Below are positions 33,006 to 44,938 of a stretch of DNA of 64,000 nt, piece after piece. The stretch lies in assembly GCA_022059125.1 (NCBI GenBank), contig JAEUWY010000008.1:620001-684000 (forward strand), in the 5' to 3' direction. Positions within the stretch are counted from its first letter, which is position 1; the number at the start of each line of letters is the position of its first letter. The translations under genes and the position numbers were made by a program. Source of the stretch: Corynespora cassiicola. Lineage: Eukaryota; Ascomycota; Dothideomycetes; Pleosporales; Corynesporascaceae. The notes beneath the pieces were generated by a model. It did not search any database and was not told where the DNA came from. It saw only the letters and a program-made list of their open reading frames with translations.

Positions 33006-34319
33006 GTAAAACGGTAGGCGGGGAGCGATGTTGACTTTGTCTTTCTTTGCTCTCACGCATGGTGGAACATTGGGAATTAGCCATTCCCGCCGCTCATTAA
33101 CGATCACGATATGTGATATGTCGTTTTGGACCATTCGATAATAATGGTTATCACGTTCTCTTGCTTTCAAACTGCGTTCACGTCGATGCTTTTGCCCACC
33201 TCCATTCCTATTATGGCACCCTCTCAAGGCAAGCAAAAAACAAAATAAAAAAGAACACCAACGGCCGAACCCTTCGAACTTTCCTCCTTTAATGTTAGCT
33301 AGCAGCTGTAATGTTCAATGAAAAAAAAGTAGCAAGGTGCTATGCATTCCGCACCGCCAAAAAAAAATCCTCGCAACCTGCAAAAAGATCAGGGCCATCG
33401 ACCTAGTGCCATTTTCTTGCCCTGACGAAAACCTTACGGTTTTATCCCGATGCTACTCGAACCCAGGTCTTGTTACTGGCCTACCTAAGTAGTTGTATTT
33501 TTATTATCTCAGTGTTCTTGCTTCGCACCGCCTGACCACATTTCAATGTTCAGGATTTGATAACATTATGACGCTTTTCGAATTATTTATAGGGCAAAAA
33601 CAATGCTCATAAACTTGGATTTCATCACATGTATGATATTTTGTCCCTCCAGGCTCCGCCGTGTGGTCGTTTGCTGCGCGTGGGAAAGTGAAGGCGGAGG
33701 TGGCACATGCCCTTCTTCTTCGTCTTTCACAACTGATTCCACTTATTACCTAAAAGAAAACTTTGTATCCATCAATTAGAAAGATAATCATTCTAGATAT
33801 TTGTTTAAATGCACTAGCTTTAGGCGTTCTGATGATATCAGTTACTTTGTCCAAACGATAAGATTATCAGTGTAAGTAGACCACGTGTGAGCGGTACACC
33901 TTGGATTGCAACCCTAATTTAATTGCTGATTAATTGCAACTAATGTAGCCTATTTATGGGTGTACATCAAAAACTTCTACAAACTATATAATTAGAGATC
34001 AGAAACAATTTTTGGGTCGAATGACTTGCTTGCTTTAAGTCCGTGATAACGGGTTCTAGTGACCATTTCAGTTCTATAGATTGCCACAGGCGCTCTTGTA
34101 CAGTGATATCATCACTTACAGAATCGCCGTTGCACTTCTTATGTCATTTAAAGTAGAATATAGCAGTCTATGAAAGCTAATACAAGCGTATATAAAAAAA
34201 TATCACCTCAATTAGAACTTTTTACTCGAAAATATAAAATTCCTAAGAATTCTACTAATTTAATATACACATATCAAAGCACGCTGCTTCAACATGAAAC
34301 TAAGAATCTTACCATCATA
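33006..34319. other. Convergent AT-rich intergenic region
   Basis: About 1.3 kb, strongly AT-rich from 33.8 kb on, with several A runs. No gene, RNA or terminal repeats are supported. It borders the decayed HeLo-like locus. Confidence 0.5.
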
Positions 34320-36730
34320 CTATCCCGAATCCACAGAATCTTGATTACTGAAGGTGTCATCTTCGGGTTCATCTGATTTCGATGGCAATACAAAGAGCGA
34401 CAAATCTTCCAGATGCCCACTCACATGAGCGATCTCATCCTTTGTCCAATCAGCTCCCAGGAAACTGATATTGCATTTGAGGTTTGATGAGGTTCGTGAT
34501 ATCGTTTCGGTGTTTCTCTGGTTGTTGGGACCACATTTTCGAACTGATGAGGATGGCTGCCTTGAGGATGTCAAAATGCGTGTGTGAGTCGAATGTGCTC
34601 CATCTCTTCATCATCATCACTCTCGTCATCACAATGTCGGATATTGCATTTGAGATACTTCTGATTCTTTTTATTTCTTCTGCATACGAATTCAAGGTTC
34701 ACCCAATCCTGCATCTTGCTATATATCAACTCTGGGGTGTCACAATGTTCATGTGTGTAGACATATGGCCGAAGATCGCTGAACTTCTCAGTTCGGTTTT
34801 ATCATATGAATTTTTAATCATTACCTCCAGCTAGCATACCCTTCGAACCGGAAGGTTCGATAGCAGTATGGGCAAGTAGTCCAAGCGCCTTTGACTAAAG
34901 GTGGCCCCGGAATCCGTACTGAGTTTGAATTTACAGTGCCAGCAATGCTCATGGTATCATCTTCGTAGATTTCAGTTACAGGGAAGTCGATTTTCGATTC
35001 TCGCCCGAGTCGTTGGAAATTTTCTTGGCAGTATGCAAAATAATGGCGCCGCCCAGTATTTGCTTTACCTAAGCGTATCGAAAGATACATTGATGCTGAA
35101 GGAAACTTCTCCCTCACATAATTAAAGTCATACAACTCATAGAAAGACTTGTCGCTGTCTCTCAGAGCTGACAATGACAGCCAGTATGCATGCATATCTT
35201 GCAGATGAACTCTTTGATTCCTTGATCTCTAATTTGGACCCCTGCATCTTGATTCTTCTGCATGGTCTTGAAGTCTTCATATTTGTTTGTAGTTTCATTG
35301 AATGTATGGTTTGCGTTTGTAGGTGAGTTCAATTTCAAGGTGCTCGAGGGGCGAGAGGCACTCTCTCGTGTCATGGGTAGCCAATTAAATGGCTCTTTAT
35401 GGACCCTGCCATTCTCCGATGGAGCTGCAAATTCTACATTGTATTCTATGCTAGAATTTGTCAGATTTCAAATGCACTTTGTCACTGGTTACGTACCATC
35501 GGAGGAATGTTTGACGCCTAACCCTCTGTCCATAGCCTGAGCATCCAGATCTATGGCATTTTTTTTCTTGTGCTTGCGAGGTGAAAGATGCCACAAGCAT
35601 GGACATAATAATACTAGAGCCTGGAAAAACTGTTATAGACCACTCTTAGTCCTTGATAGAGTAGCCCTCTGAGTCCTCCTTCGAGATTATATATTGTCGA
35701 TCACTGATCTTCTTCTCTCCCGGTATGCCCTGGAATTCAGCAGCCAGAAATGCATTGAAGATTTCAACACGACGGAGATATTCGTAAGGGAGTCGTCTGC
35801 TTCTTCCAAGTGCATCTTCAAATCGGAAAGTATGCGCGGGGTCGTACTATGGCGAGCGTAAAATGCTAGTGTGGATGGTATGCAGCATGGAATACATCTC
35901 AAGGTTACTCCTTACCACATTCTCCATCATTTCGCGAATTTTTCTTGATAAGTGGTTGATAGCTTGAAGTATTTGAGATCCTAGGCTTCTGAAGCTCATG
36001 ATGGCCGTTATGTTCCCCTCAGTCTTTTCGGACAACACGCGTAAGTCAGCTGCGGCATCTTCAAATTTCGCTTGGAGCTCTTTGTTATCGTTTCTCTGTT
36101 TTTTGGCGTGGGTTTCTGTCGATTTCTTGGATGTATTCACTTCGTTTTTGAGGTCTGCGAGCTCTGTCCTTTGCTGAAACAATGATGCTATTAACGTGAC
36201 ATGGGATTTATGGGCCTGTGCTTCGAGCCGGGAAATTAATTCTGAGGTATGTGTGGCCAGGAGGAGATTGATGGTTAAAACCTTTGCTCCGATTGCAGTC
36301 CGTAGCCTTGCGACATCTTCACTCGTAAAAATTGCCCACTGTGATTTTTTGCAAAAGCCTCCTGCATTAAATCGTCCTTTCTTTGAAAACGGGCCTAAAG
36401 ACTGCTCACATTTCACGATATTTTGCAGGAAATCTAGCAACGGCACTCGACATGTGAGAGCCATTCCGCGAATGGCGTTGATATGAGCGGCATTGCTTTC
36501 GTTTGGTTCTAGGGCCTGTAGATGTTGCAGCATTCTTTCGAGGGCCTGGAGCTCCAGTATCACATGTTTATACTCTTGGGAAGCACCGGAATGATATTTC
36601 AGGGCTGCGCTGACTTTGGCGATAAGATCTATACGATTAGACTGTCTCTTTGGCATATCATGGTATGAATTCATCACTTACTGATTGCTGCAATAAAATC
36701 TCCGGCGGAGAAACCGAATGCTGGAATCAT
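34320..36730 (-). pseudogene. Decayed HeLo-like N-domain plus C2H2 gene
   Basis: Exon 1 (36730..36682) starts MIPAFGFSAGDFIAAIS; a 53-bp intron leads to exon 2 (from 36628), which continues LIAKVSAALKYHSGASQEYK and VDLN-like helices: the fungal N-terminal STAND domain (HeLo-like, PF17111 type). The frame then meets TAG at 35849-35847 and TAA at 35648-35646, yet conserved text continues around both (FEDALGRSRRLPYEYL, VFPGSSIIMSM, CHRSGCSG). After a 46-bp intron (35496..35451) the frame ends at 35162. A C2H2-type module follows in another frame (YLSIRLGKANTGRRHY, CPYCYRTFRFEGYASW, intron 34824..34779, DLRPYVYTHEHC), and HLEDLSLFVLP lies in a third. HeLo-like proteins are linked to heterokaryon incompatibility and cell death. 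Two or more genes fused by decay is an alternative. Confidence 0.7.
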
Positions 36731-37385
36731 GATCAGAATGATGTATCTCGTGTCAATGTAAGAGTTAGGATGGAAAGTAGACACTGTGTTTGTAGGAGGC
36801 TGAAGCGGGGCCGACATCCTAGATGTTGCCAAGATTGACTTAGCCTCACTCTGCACAGCCTCTTGCATCGCCTTTCGTTCAGATACCTACCTCCTAGGTA
36901 CCTACCCGGTATTCACGTCACTGGAAGCGGGTTCATGTGATTCCATTTACCAGCCGCCTCTTGGTACCCAGTCATTTTACATCAAGCCAGCTTGTTTATC
37001 GTCTTCACGCCCTTTAGTGTTGTTTAAGAGTGTAAACAGCTAGATGTCTTCGTGTTATCTATGCTTGTAAAGCTTGAGGCATAATTATATAGTAAGAGTT
37101 TACACTAATGGAGCCAGTAACAGCTTTGAACCTACTCAGACAGAAGTGCACGCATATAGGTTACTCAGTACTTATACATGGAATTCCTCTTAGAAGATGT
37201 AATATCTGTGTTTACTTCAGACCCTCATTCTAAATATTGAGCTTCACTGCCCATTTCCAAATCACTAATTCTCACTCTTTCACTACTGTTAAAAACTTCA
37301 TTCTCTTCCCCCCACACCTATTTATCCCCCTTTCCAATGTTTTACGTAAAGACCATCCTGCATCAAAACCCGCACAACTTTTCAA
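36731..37385. other. Divergent promoter region
   Basis: It lies between the decayed locus and the DUF7730-type gene. It contains a CCTAGGTACCTACC-like inverted word at about 36890. No gene is supported. Confidence 0.45.
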
Positions 37386-38228
37386 ATGCCTCCTACATTC
37401 CGACCACACGTCAAGAAACACGACAAGATGCAGAAGAAAGGTATTATTAGCCGTACCGACACCATCAAAGCCTCTATTGCACGTGGCAATATGACACCTT
37501 CACCTCATCCTGATTCCAACTATTTGACAAATGCCCACAAGTCCGTCTTTAAACTGACCGCCGGTCAGCGCGCAGCCCGGTAAGCGTCACTACCCACCTA
37601 ACCTTACCTGCATCCACACAAGCTAACCCGACCCAGCACAAAGCGCAACGCGGAGAAAAGCCGACTTCTGAGAATTCCTCGAGATATCCGCTTTAAGATC
37701 CTCGTATACATTCTCGGCGGACAGATTCTGAAGTTCAACTCAACGTACGACCACGGCGTGCGCCCGGTCGATCGCTACGAAAATGCCCATGCGGTTCTCG
37801 GAGCTTGCCTTCAGATCTACCGCGAGGGACGCATGATTCCTTTCACACACAACTTCTTCTCCTTCTCGTCGCTGCACACGGGCATTACCACATTCCTCAA
37901 GTCGCTTCAGCCTTGGCAGCGCGCAGTGCTCAGTGTGGTCCAGCTCAAGACGCAGAGCTGTGAGTTCATGATGCGGGCGGGCGGCAGGACGCCTGGGTTC
38001 ACACTGCTGCGCGAGAGCAAGGATTGGTTGCGGTTGCTACCAGGCTTGAAGGAGGTGCGAATCTATGATGTCGATGCGGAGGTTCGATTGGGTGACGATG
38101 AGAGGTGGGATAGGGCTATTAAGGTGGAGAATTGGCTAAGGGATAAGATCTTGGGGAAGAGAGACGTGTACGTGAAGTTTTTGGACAAAGAGGCTGATTC
38201 AGATGACGAATACGATGATATTTGCTAA
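37386..38228 (+). CDS. DUF7730/2EXR-type fungal protein
   Basis: Two exons, 37386..37579 and 37637..38228, with a 57-bp intron (GTAAGC...GACCCAG, branch GCTAAC), encode 261 residues. A basic N-terminus (HVKKHDKMQKKG) precedes RLLRIPRDIRFKILVYILGG, the F-box-like opening shared by DUF7730/2EXR proteins, then AVLGACLQIYREGRMIPF and LPGLKEVRIYDVD, the usual later landmarks, and an acidic tail DEYDDIC. The family is expanded in filamentous fungi without a known function. A relative lies at 54 kb. Confidence 0.8.
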
Positions 38229-38489
38229 GTCATGCGCCAGGGTTGTGGGCAGGGTTCCTGGCATCGTCTGCTTGTGCTAGTAGTCCAAGCCATCGACCAG
38301 ATAACTCTCTGAAGCCCCAGCCCTCTCCTCCCGGGCGTGCCCAGAGGACACCGTATTGGAGATTCTGAATAGGAACTACAACATTTGATGCATCGAACTG
38401 GAGTACAAGTGAAGATTTGCGATATAAATGAAATTTTGTGGGTATCAAGTTTTAATGGTTCAGATAGGTGCAGAAATCCCCTCGTCAAG

Positions 38490-39413
38490 TTACAAGAAGC
38501 TACCTTTCGAGAACCGGTCGCTGAAGCCCTTCGCTTTGTTCAACATTTCTCGTCGCTGCTTGTTGTCAACTTTCATGCCAGTAGACATGTCCTTCTCGTA
38601 ATCGAAAGCGCGCTTGCTCGGGTCATCCTCCAGTTCTTTTCCAGTACCCTTTTCCCGGTGCTGCTCCACGAGGCTTTTCCCTCTCGATGAATCGATCTTA
38701 TCCCTTATACGGCGAGCCTTTTCCTCCTCTTCGCGGTTTCGCTTGAATTCCTTTGGCTTATCTGAAGAATTTGAGGGTGCTGAAATCCCCAGTGCTTCGT
38801 TTTGCAATCTCTTAAGCTTTTGCTCGGGGGTTTCGGTCCACACTCCCATACCACCCCCTGCAGGCGCACCTGCACTCTTTCCAGTATTGAATTTACGGGC
38901 ACGCAATTTGGTAGGGTCCATTCGTGCGGCCAAGTCGTCTTGCGTTGGCGGCATTGTCATCCATGCATCGCGCTCCACCTTCTTGGGTTGCTCCGTGTAC
39001 TGTGGGTCTGTATCAAATGCAGAAGGCGTAGGGTCATTGTTTTCATGTCCATGTGCACTAGGCTGTGCGCCCGCGGGTGGTGGAGCAGGCCCAAAGTCAT
39101 CGTCGCTGCTGTCAGAATCGTCCGAAGGCGGGTTTGGAGGTCTTTCGTCTAGAGGCGCAGGTGGCATTGCTGGGCCAGCAACACGCTTAGGCTTCGGAGG
39201 ACTTGGAAGAGCAGGCCCCACATCGCTTTCAGGGCTGCTGGACCGCGAGTCTGAGGTAGGAGGGAGAGTAGGGCCGGCGACGCGCGGAGGCGGAGGAGCT
39301 GGACCTGCTACTCTGCGGCGCTTCTCGCCAGAATCGGGGCTAGAGGTGCGGTCCTCATCCTTATCGCGACCGCGCTTCAAATCTGGCGGCATTGAAGGTC
39401 CTACAGACGGCAT
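38490..39413 (-). CDS. GPALPP/DUF3752 domain protein
   Basis: A single exon encodes 307 residues from MPSVGPSMPPDLKRGRDK. Repeated G-P-x-x-P-P motifs (VGPSMPP, AGPTLPP, VGPALPSPP, AGPAMPP, FGPAPPP) fill the first 120 residues, with acidic Ser/Asp stretches between. The C-terminal DUF3752 block contains DAWMTMPPTQDDLAARMDP, GVWTETPEQKLKRL, and ends REMLNKAKGFSDRFSKGSFL. The human relative is GPALPP1, a nuclear protein of unclear function with suggested links to spliceosome or transcription complexes. The frame is open further upstream, but the motif starts at this ATG. It shares a 446-bp promoter with VPS8. Confidence 0.9.
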   Translation of the reverse strand: MPSVGPSMPPDLKRGRDKDEDRTSSPDSGEKRRRVAGPAPPPPRVAGPTLPPTSDSRSSSPESDVGPALPSPPKPKRVAGPAMPPAPLDERPPNPPSDDSDSSDDDFGPAPPPAGAQPSAHGHENNDPTPSAFDTDPQYTEQPKKVERDAWMTMPPTQDDLAARMDPTKLRARKFNTGKSAGAPAGGGMGVWTETPEQKLKRLQNEALGISAPSNSSDKPKEFKRNREEEEKARRIRDKIDSSRGKSLVEQHREKGTGKELEDDPSKRAFDYEKDMSTGMKVDNKQRREMLNKAKGFSDRFSKGSFL

Positions 39414-39859
39414 TTTGGTGAGCTGTTGGGGCTGTGGAGTTGTAGGGGAGATTTCGCACCGCAAGTGACGTTGAGGGTATGGAGCTTGGACTCGCACTAG
39501 CCTCGGCAAATGCCGTGATCACCGAACTGCGCCTGGAAGCTTGATAGAAGCACCACGCAGCGCTTTTCGAAAACCACGTCGCGCACTGTCGAAAACTGCC
39601 GTCCGGGTCCTTGAACCTGGGTCCTAGTCATCCGGATATCCCGTAATCGTAATTGCGACTCCCCGTCCTCCCTGGCATCTCGTTTGCTGCTAGGCACCAC
39701 TTCGTGCCCCCATACCACCCGCGCACCCCGCCAACGACCGAATTGATACGCGATATCTCGAGTCAAAACTGGGAAAAGAGACGTTGGACGCTTGACGAGA
39801 CTTTGGGGATTCCACTTTCAATGCGCGCGTGAAGCTATGCTTTGCGGACTGCGAGCCCC
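39414..39859. promoter_or_regulatory. Shared divergent promoter, GPALPP gene and VPS8
   Basis: The two start codons face away from each other across 446 bases. No coding frame is supported and no clear TATA box is seen, as is usual for housekeeping genes. Confidence 0.6.
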
Positions 39860-42800
39860 ATGAGCTCAGATTCGGCAGCGAGCCCTGTCAGCGCTCACAA
39901 TGACAACGATGATGAGCTGGACATTGGAGATATTGTTCAGGTTTCTCCGCTAGGGTCTCCGGAAGAAGAGGTGCAGGACCCCGAAAGACGAGACAACTAT
40001 GTGACGGCTGGGGAAGAGATGGAGGAGCTGCAATCAATAGGGAGTGGTACCAACGGCCTATCCGTTGCTCGGCGCAACGCGAACAGAAGTGATCAGGAGG
40101 AGGAGCACTCAGCCTCGCAACTGCCAATGCAATCATTTGCTCGCAGGCCAGGAAGCCCTGAATCAACCTCTACTCCAGATGATACCCCTTCAATACAGGT
40201 GTGTGATTGCATTGCATCATGTTATTTCCTCGACTGACTGCCAGCAGGGCTCTGGGTTCTCCTCACCAGGGAGCAGTCTGCCAGCTTCACATAGCTCACT
40301 GCGTCCTCACCGGCCGACGTCACTACAGCCTTTTGAGCGTCGCTTCTCGTCTCGACTATCCCCATCTCCCGTAGCCTCTCCCCGTGGAACTCAGTCTCCA
40401 GCATTCCTGTCATCTCACTCGAGACAGTCGTCACTATCAAGCAATTTGATGTTCCAGCAACCCCCGGATGAAGTAGATTCCCCCCAGACTCCCTGGGATG
40501 TCGTACGCTGGACCAAACTGAAAAAGATAACCGGTCAAGTGTTTTCTGAAGTGGGCAAGCGCAATTTTGGCCGGCCAACATGTCTCAGCGTCGCAGCATC
40601 GCTAGTAGTGGGGACCTCGAAGGGTTTTATCCTCGTTTTCGACTACCAGCAGGTCCTGAAATCCATCATTGGCCCTGGGACCAAAGCCATTGAATGTGGC
40701 CCTGTAACAGCCCTTGCGGTTTCCGCAGATCATTCAACTGTAGCAGGAGGCCATGACACAGGCCACATTTTTACTTGGGAACTGTCAAGACCTGCGAAAC
40801 CCTTTCTACACATACCACCCCTAGACCGATCTTCTTTGGATGACAGGCGCACAGACGGTCATGTATCAGGTGTCGCTATACTTCACATCGGCTTTCTTGG
40901 GACGCGACACACGGCGCTCGTCTCAGCCGATGACGGCGGCATGGCGTTTTCGCACCTTGCCACACGAGGATTGGGTGCTATCGCAAGGACAGTCAAGATC
41001 ACTCGAATACTTGGGAGGTATCCCTTGTCAGAGAAATCTTTGGAGAAACCTCGGAAACCAAGCTCTGTGCTTGCTTTCTCTCCACTTCCGCTCGGGAATA
41101 TTGAGCAGCCGACAGATAGCATGGGGCTGACTGCTTTGCTCACGCCGTACCTATTGGTGATAGTATCGACAACACCCATCGCCCAAACGCAGCACAAGGC
41201 ATCTAGACCAAAAGAAATCGCACCGCATAGTGCCCTCAGCGGATGTTTGGCTTGGTTCCCGGCTGTGAAACTCAAGAACCCATCAGGAGACCCCAATAAA
41301 GCCGTTTCCAAAACGAAACTAGTGTATTGTTGGTCAAACATTCTGACCATTCTGGATGTTGACTCTATCGTTGCACCTCCGACAGAGAGAGAAAAACCGA
41401 CAGAACTCAAATTCAAACCCCGAAGCCGGTGGAGAAGTGAAGAAGCTATTGTAGCTGTACAGTGGCTGAGCAGATCCGTACTTGGAGTTCTCACCATCAG
41501 TCAGCGTCTTCTTATCTTGGAAGATAACACTCTTCGAGTGACTGACACATTTGATCTATTGCAGAAGCAGATCTATCATTCAGATCTCTTCTCTAGGCAG
41601 TTGAGACCGGTGATTGAGCAGCTCGATGAAGATGACACATCACTGCATGGTGTAGTGGCTGATGCCTTTTACATGAGCTTTCGTGCCTACAAAGGGCGGT
41701 TGTTTCTTCTTGGGTTCAATGACGTCTCAATTGGAACGCTTTCCAATTGGGCAGACCGACTCGTTGCTCTCATGGAAGATGGTGACTTTATTGCCGCCAT
41801 CAGGCTTGCAACCTCGTATTACAGAGGCGATGCTGACAAGTTGACTGTCGGGTTACCTGATGACGATAAACTGCGACATGCCTTGGTTCAAGAGAAGCTA
41901 CTCGAAATGATATCTGCTTCCCTAAAATACACTTTCGCGCATACAGAGGACGATGAGGAAGAACCACGAGACCAGCGTCTAAAAGATCTTGCTGAAGTTT
42001 GCTTCACTGGGCTTCTAAGTATGCAGGAGGTTGATTTTCTGTTCGAGGAAGTGTACGATGCATTCGAAGAAGCCTCAGCAGAGATAGTGTTTTTCGAGAC
42101 ACTTGAACCATATATTCTGGACGGAGAAATCTCCTCTGTACCCCCAAATGTTCTCAAGGACCTAATAACATTCTATGCATCCGCCGGCCGTGCGATTCGG
42201 CTTGAAGAGATGGTTTGCCGTCTTGGAACCGATACTATCGACATCAACCAAGTCACGACTCTTTGCCAGCAGTACAATCTATATGATGCTCTGATCCATG
42301 TATGGACCAACGCCATTGGAGACTTCATAACGCCGCTTGTCAACATTTTGACGCTCATCAAGCTCATAGACTTCGACGTCGATGAGACGGAAAACATCTA
42401 CATGACTTCGGCAATGAAGATCTTCCCCTATCTAGCCTACACATTCACGGGCCGAGTCTATCCCGCCGGTACGTTTATGGATGATGACGAAGCTTTTAGC
42501 GCCAAAAAGGACATGTATCGGTTCCTCTTTTCAGGAAAGAATTTGGAGTGGCCTCCGCGTTCAGGCGATGTCATTCTTACGCGAACCGACAAAGGGCCCG
42601 AGCCTGATTTTCCTTACCTCCGTCTCGTGTTAGAGTTCGACGCTTCCAGTTTTATGAGCATGTTGAATGAAGCGTTTGAAGACAGCTTTTTGAACGGTGA
42701 CCAGGATGTCACGAACGGCAACCACGTAAACGGGAGCCAACCTGGTTCGGCGCTGACACCTACCCGACAATACATCATCAACATTCTACTGGGCATCATG

Positions 42801-44693
42801 ACTACGGAAAGCTTTGATCCAGAGGATGTTATATACTTTTACATGTTCATCGCCAGGAATCTGCCGAAATACCCTCAGCACATCATCCTTCCAGGGACCT
42901 CTCTGCACCAGATCCTTGTCGGGCTATGCAATTATCCTACAGAGGTCATTAAGGATGATTGTCAACTCTCAGTCGAATATTTACTCTCCATCTATCACCC
43001 GCCCAACCCTCAAAGCCTAGTACCTCTATTCGAGAAAGCTGGTTTTTACCGAGTACTCAAATCGGTATACAGAGGCGCACAGCAGTACGCTAAACTTCTT
43101 GAAACGTTCTTGAACGACACGGAAGACAGAGAAGCTGTGTTCGATTGTATCACTGAGGTTTTAAAGCCAAGTAAGGGCCTCGTACGAAAGCAGGTCAACG
43201 AAGTAAATTCAGTCATTGTCAACAGAGCGAGAGATCTCGCGGCTGTAGATGCTCTACGTACAGCACAAACACTGAAGCAGTCTTCACCAGATCTCCTGCA
43301 GTCGGTGTTGGACGCATTAGAGGATGGATCAAGTGCCCAGTACTTGTACCTGAAAGCACTCATTGAACCAGATCAGGCGCCAGCGGAACAGTCCCAGACC
43401 TTAGGCGAAGGATTTCCGTCAGGGTTCACGGAGCGATATGTCCAGCTTATGTGCAAGTACAACAGTGCTCATGTGGCAGACTTTGTCAGTCTCCTCAAGT
43501 CTGGTGATCTTAAGCTTGACTCAGTTCTTCCCGCACTCGAGCAGAGCGGTGTAATCGATGCCGCTGTCGTTCTCATGGCTCGAGATGGACTTGTGCAAGC
43601 TGCTATGGATCGTCTTGTCAGGCATCTTGGAACTTTAGAGACTGCTCTTACAGGCCTGGTGAGTGCGGCCGCGGAGACACCAGACGAGGCCAACACCGAG
43701 GAAGCGGTGCATGACCTACTGGAAGACATTCAGAAATATGTCAAGGTTGGCATATGGCTCTGCCAGGGACAGACTCGATCGGCTGATCGTCCAGTCGAAT
43801 CTCTCGTTGATCGAAGAAAGTCTGCATATGGCGACGTGCAGGAAGTAGACCTTGCCTTGGATGAGTTCCTTTGGCTTGATCTGGTCGATACCGTCGTGAA
43901 ACTAATTAAGGGTGTATCGACTGCCGTATCAGAATTACAGGAAGCTCTCGGTTCGGCTCCTGTTCAGCCCGGCCCTGTCGACACTGCGAAAATTACCACT
44001 ACTCTGAGGTCATCCGTGCAGCAAACATTTTCCGCGCTTCTCGCATCAACCACAATACCACCAGCGAAGAAACCCACGCATTCTGCTGACCAAGCATCTG
44101 GTTCAGCTCGTCCTCCCTTGCGAAGTCGTCGCTCCAAACCTCAGACGAATCCCTCTTTTCTTCGCATCCTTCGCACTTTTCTCACTCGAGCGACACACAC
44201 GTCACCCTCTTTGTCGGATCTACGATCGGTTCTTCAAGAGATTTTCTCCGCATACACATTTGAAGAGACAATCTTGTCGCTTGCAAACCGCTTCCTCGAC
44301 AAAGAAGGCTTCCATCGTGTAGAGGAAATTAGCCAACTCAGACAGCGTGGGTGGCGACCTAGAGGCCAAGTCTGTGAGGGGTGCAAGAAGCGCACATGGG
44401 GACCTGGCGCTGGAGGTGCGATCTGGGAAGCATGGGAGCGCAAAGGTCAAGAGGAACTTCTCGAAAGGGGCAAAAAGAACGGGGACGGGTCAGAAAATGG
44501 TAAAGGCAAGGGAAGAAGTGTGCAAAGAGCTGAAGAGGGCGATGCGAGTGATAAGCCGGGAGCGATTGTTATATTCGCGTGCAGGCATCTTTGGCATAGG
44601 CAATGCCTGGAGAAGAAGGCTGTGGCGAACGAAAGCAGTGATGTTTCAGACGCCGCGAAAGAAGGGCGATTCAAGTGTCCTATTTGTGTATAA
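39860..44693 (+). CDS. VPS8: CORVET complex subunit Vps8
   Basis: Two exons, 39860..40198 and 40248..44693, with a 49-bp intron, encode 1594 residues; CCAG at 40244 is an equally in-phase acceptor. After a disordered N-terminus comes WTKLKKITGQVFSEVGKRNF then GRPTCL, the Vps8 signature, and a WD40-like propeller (GPVTALAVSADHSTVAGGHD). The middle is an alpha-solenoid. The C-terminus carries a RING-H2: CEGC, then CRHLWHRQCL and CPIC as the last residues (about 1489-1594). Vps8 is the Rab5/Vps21-binding subunit of CORVET and tethers early endosomes in vacuolar sorting. A long Lys/Gly-rich insert separates the first and second RING halves. The RING ends the protein exactly at CPICV. Confidence 0.95.
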
Positions 44694-44938
44694 ATTTCTT
44701 ATGTATGATTCCGAGAGGATGATATGAATACTTTATTTTTCTTTGCTTTTCATTGCATTTGCACCTGTATGTCAGGATTGATCTGAAAGTTGCTTGTATG
44801 GACTATCTGCATGATTCTCATCAACGTATGATGGCTTCATACATGTATACACATGTTGCCGACCTGTTCTCGCGGGCGTTCAATTTGGGCATAGGACGCA
44901 TGCTTGTTAATCTATCAATCTATGGTTTGCTATCCAGT

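Noticed and set aside
33440..33475. Possible tRNA T-arm (GGGTTCGAGTAGC on minus strand)
   Set aside because: No matching acceptor, D-arm or anticodon arm could be built around it.
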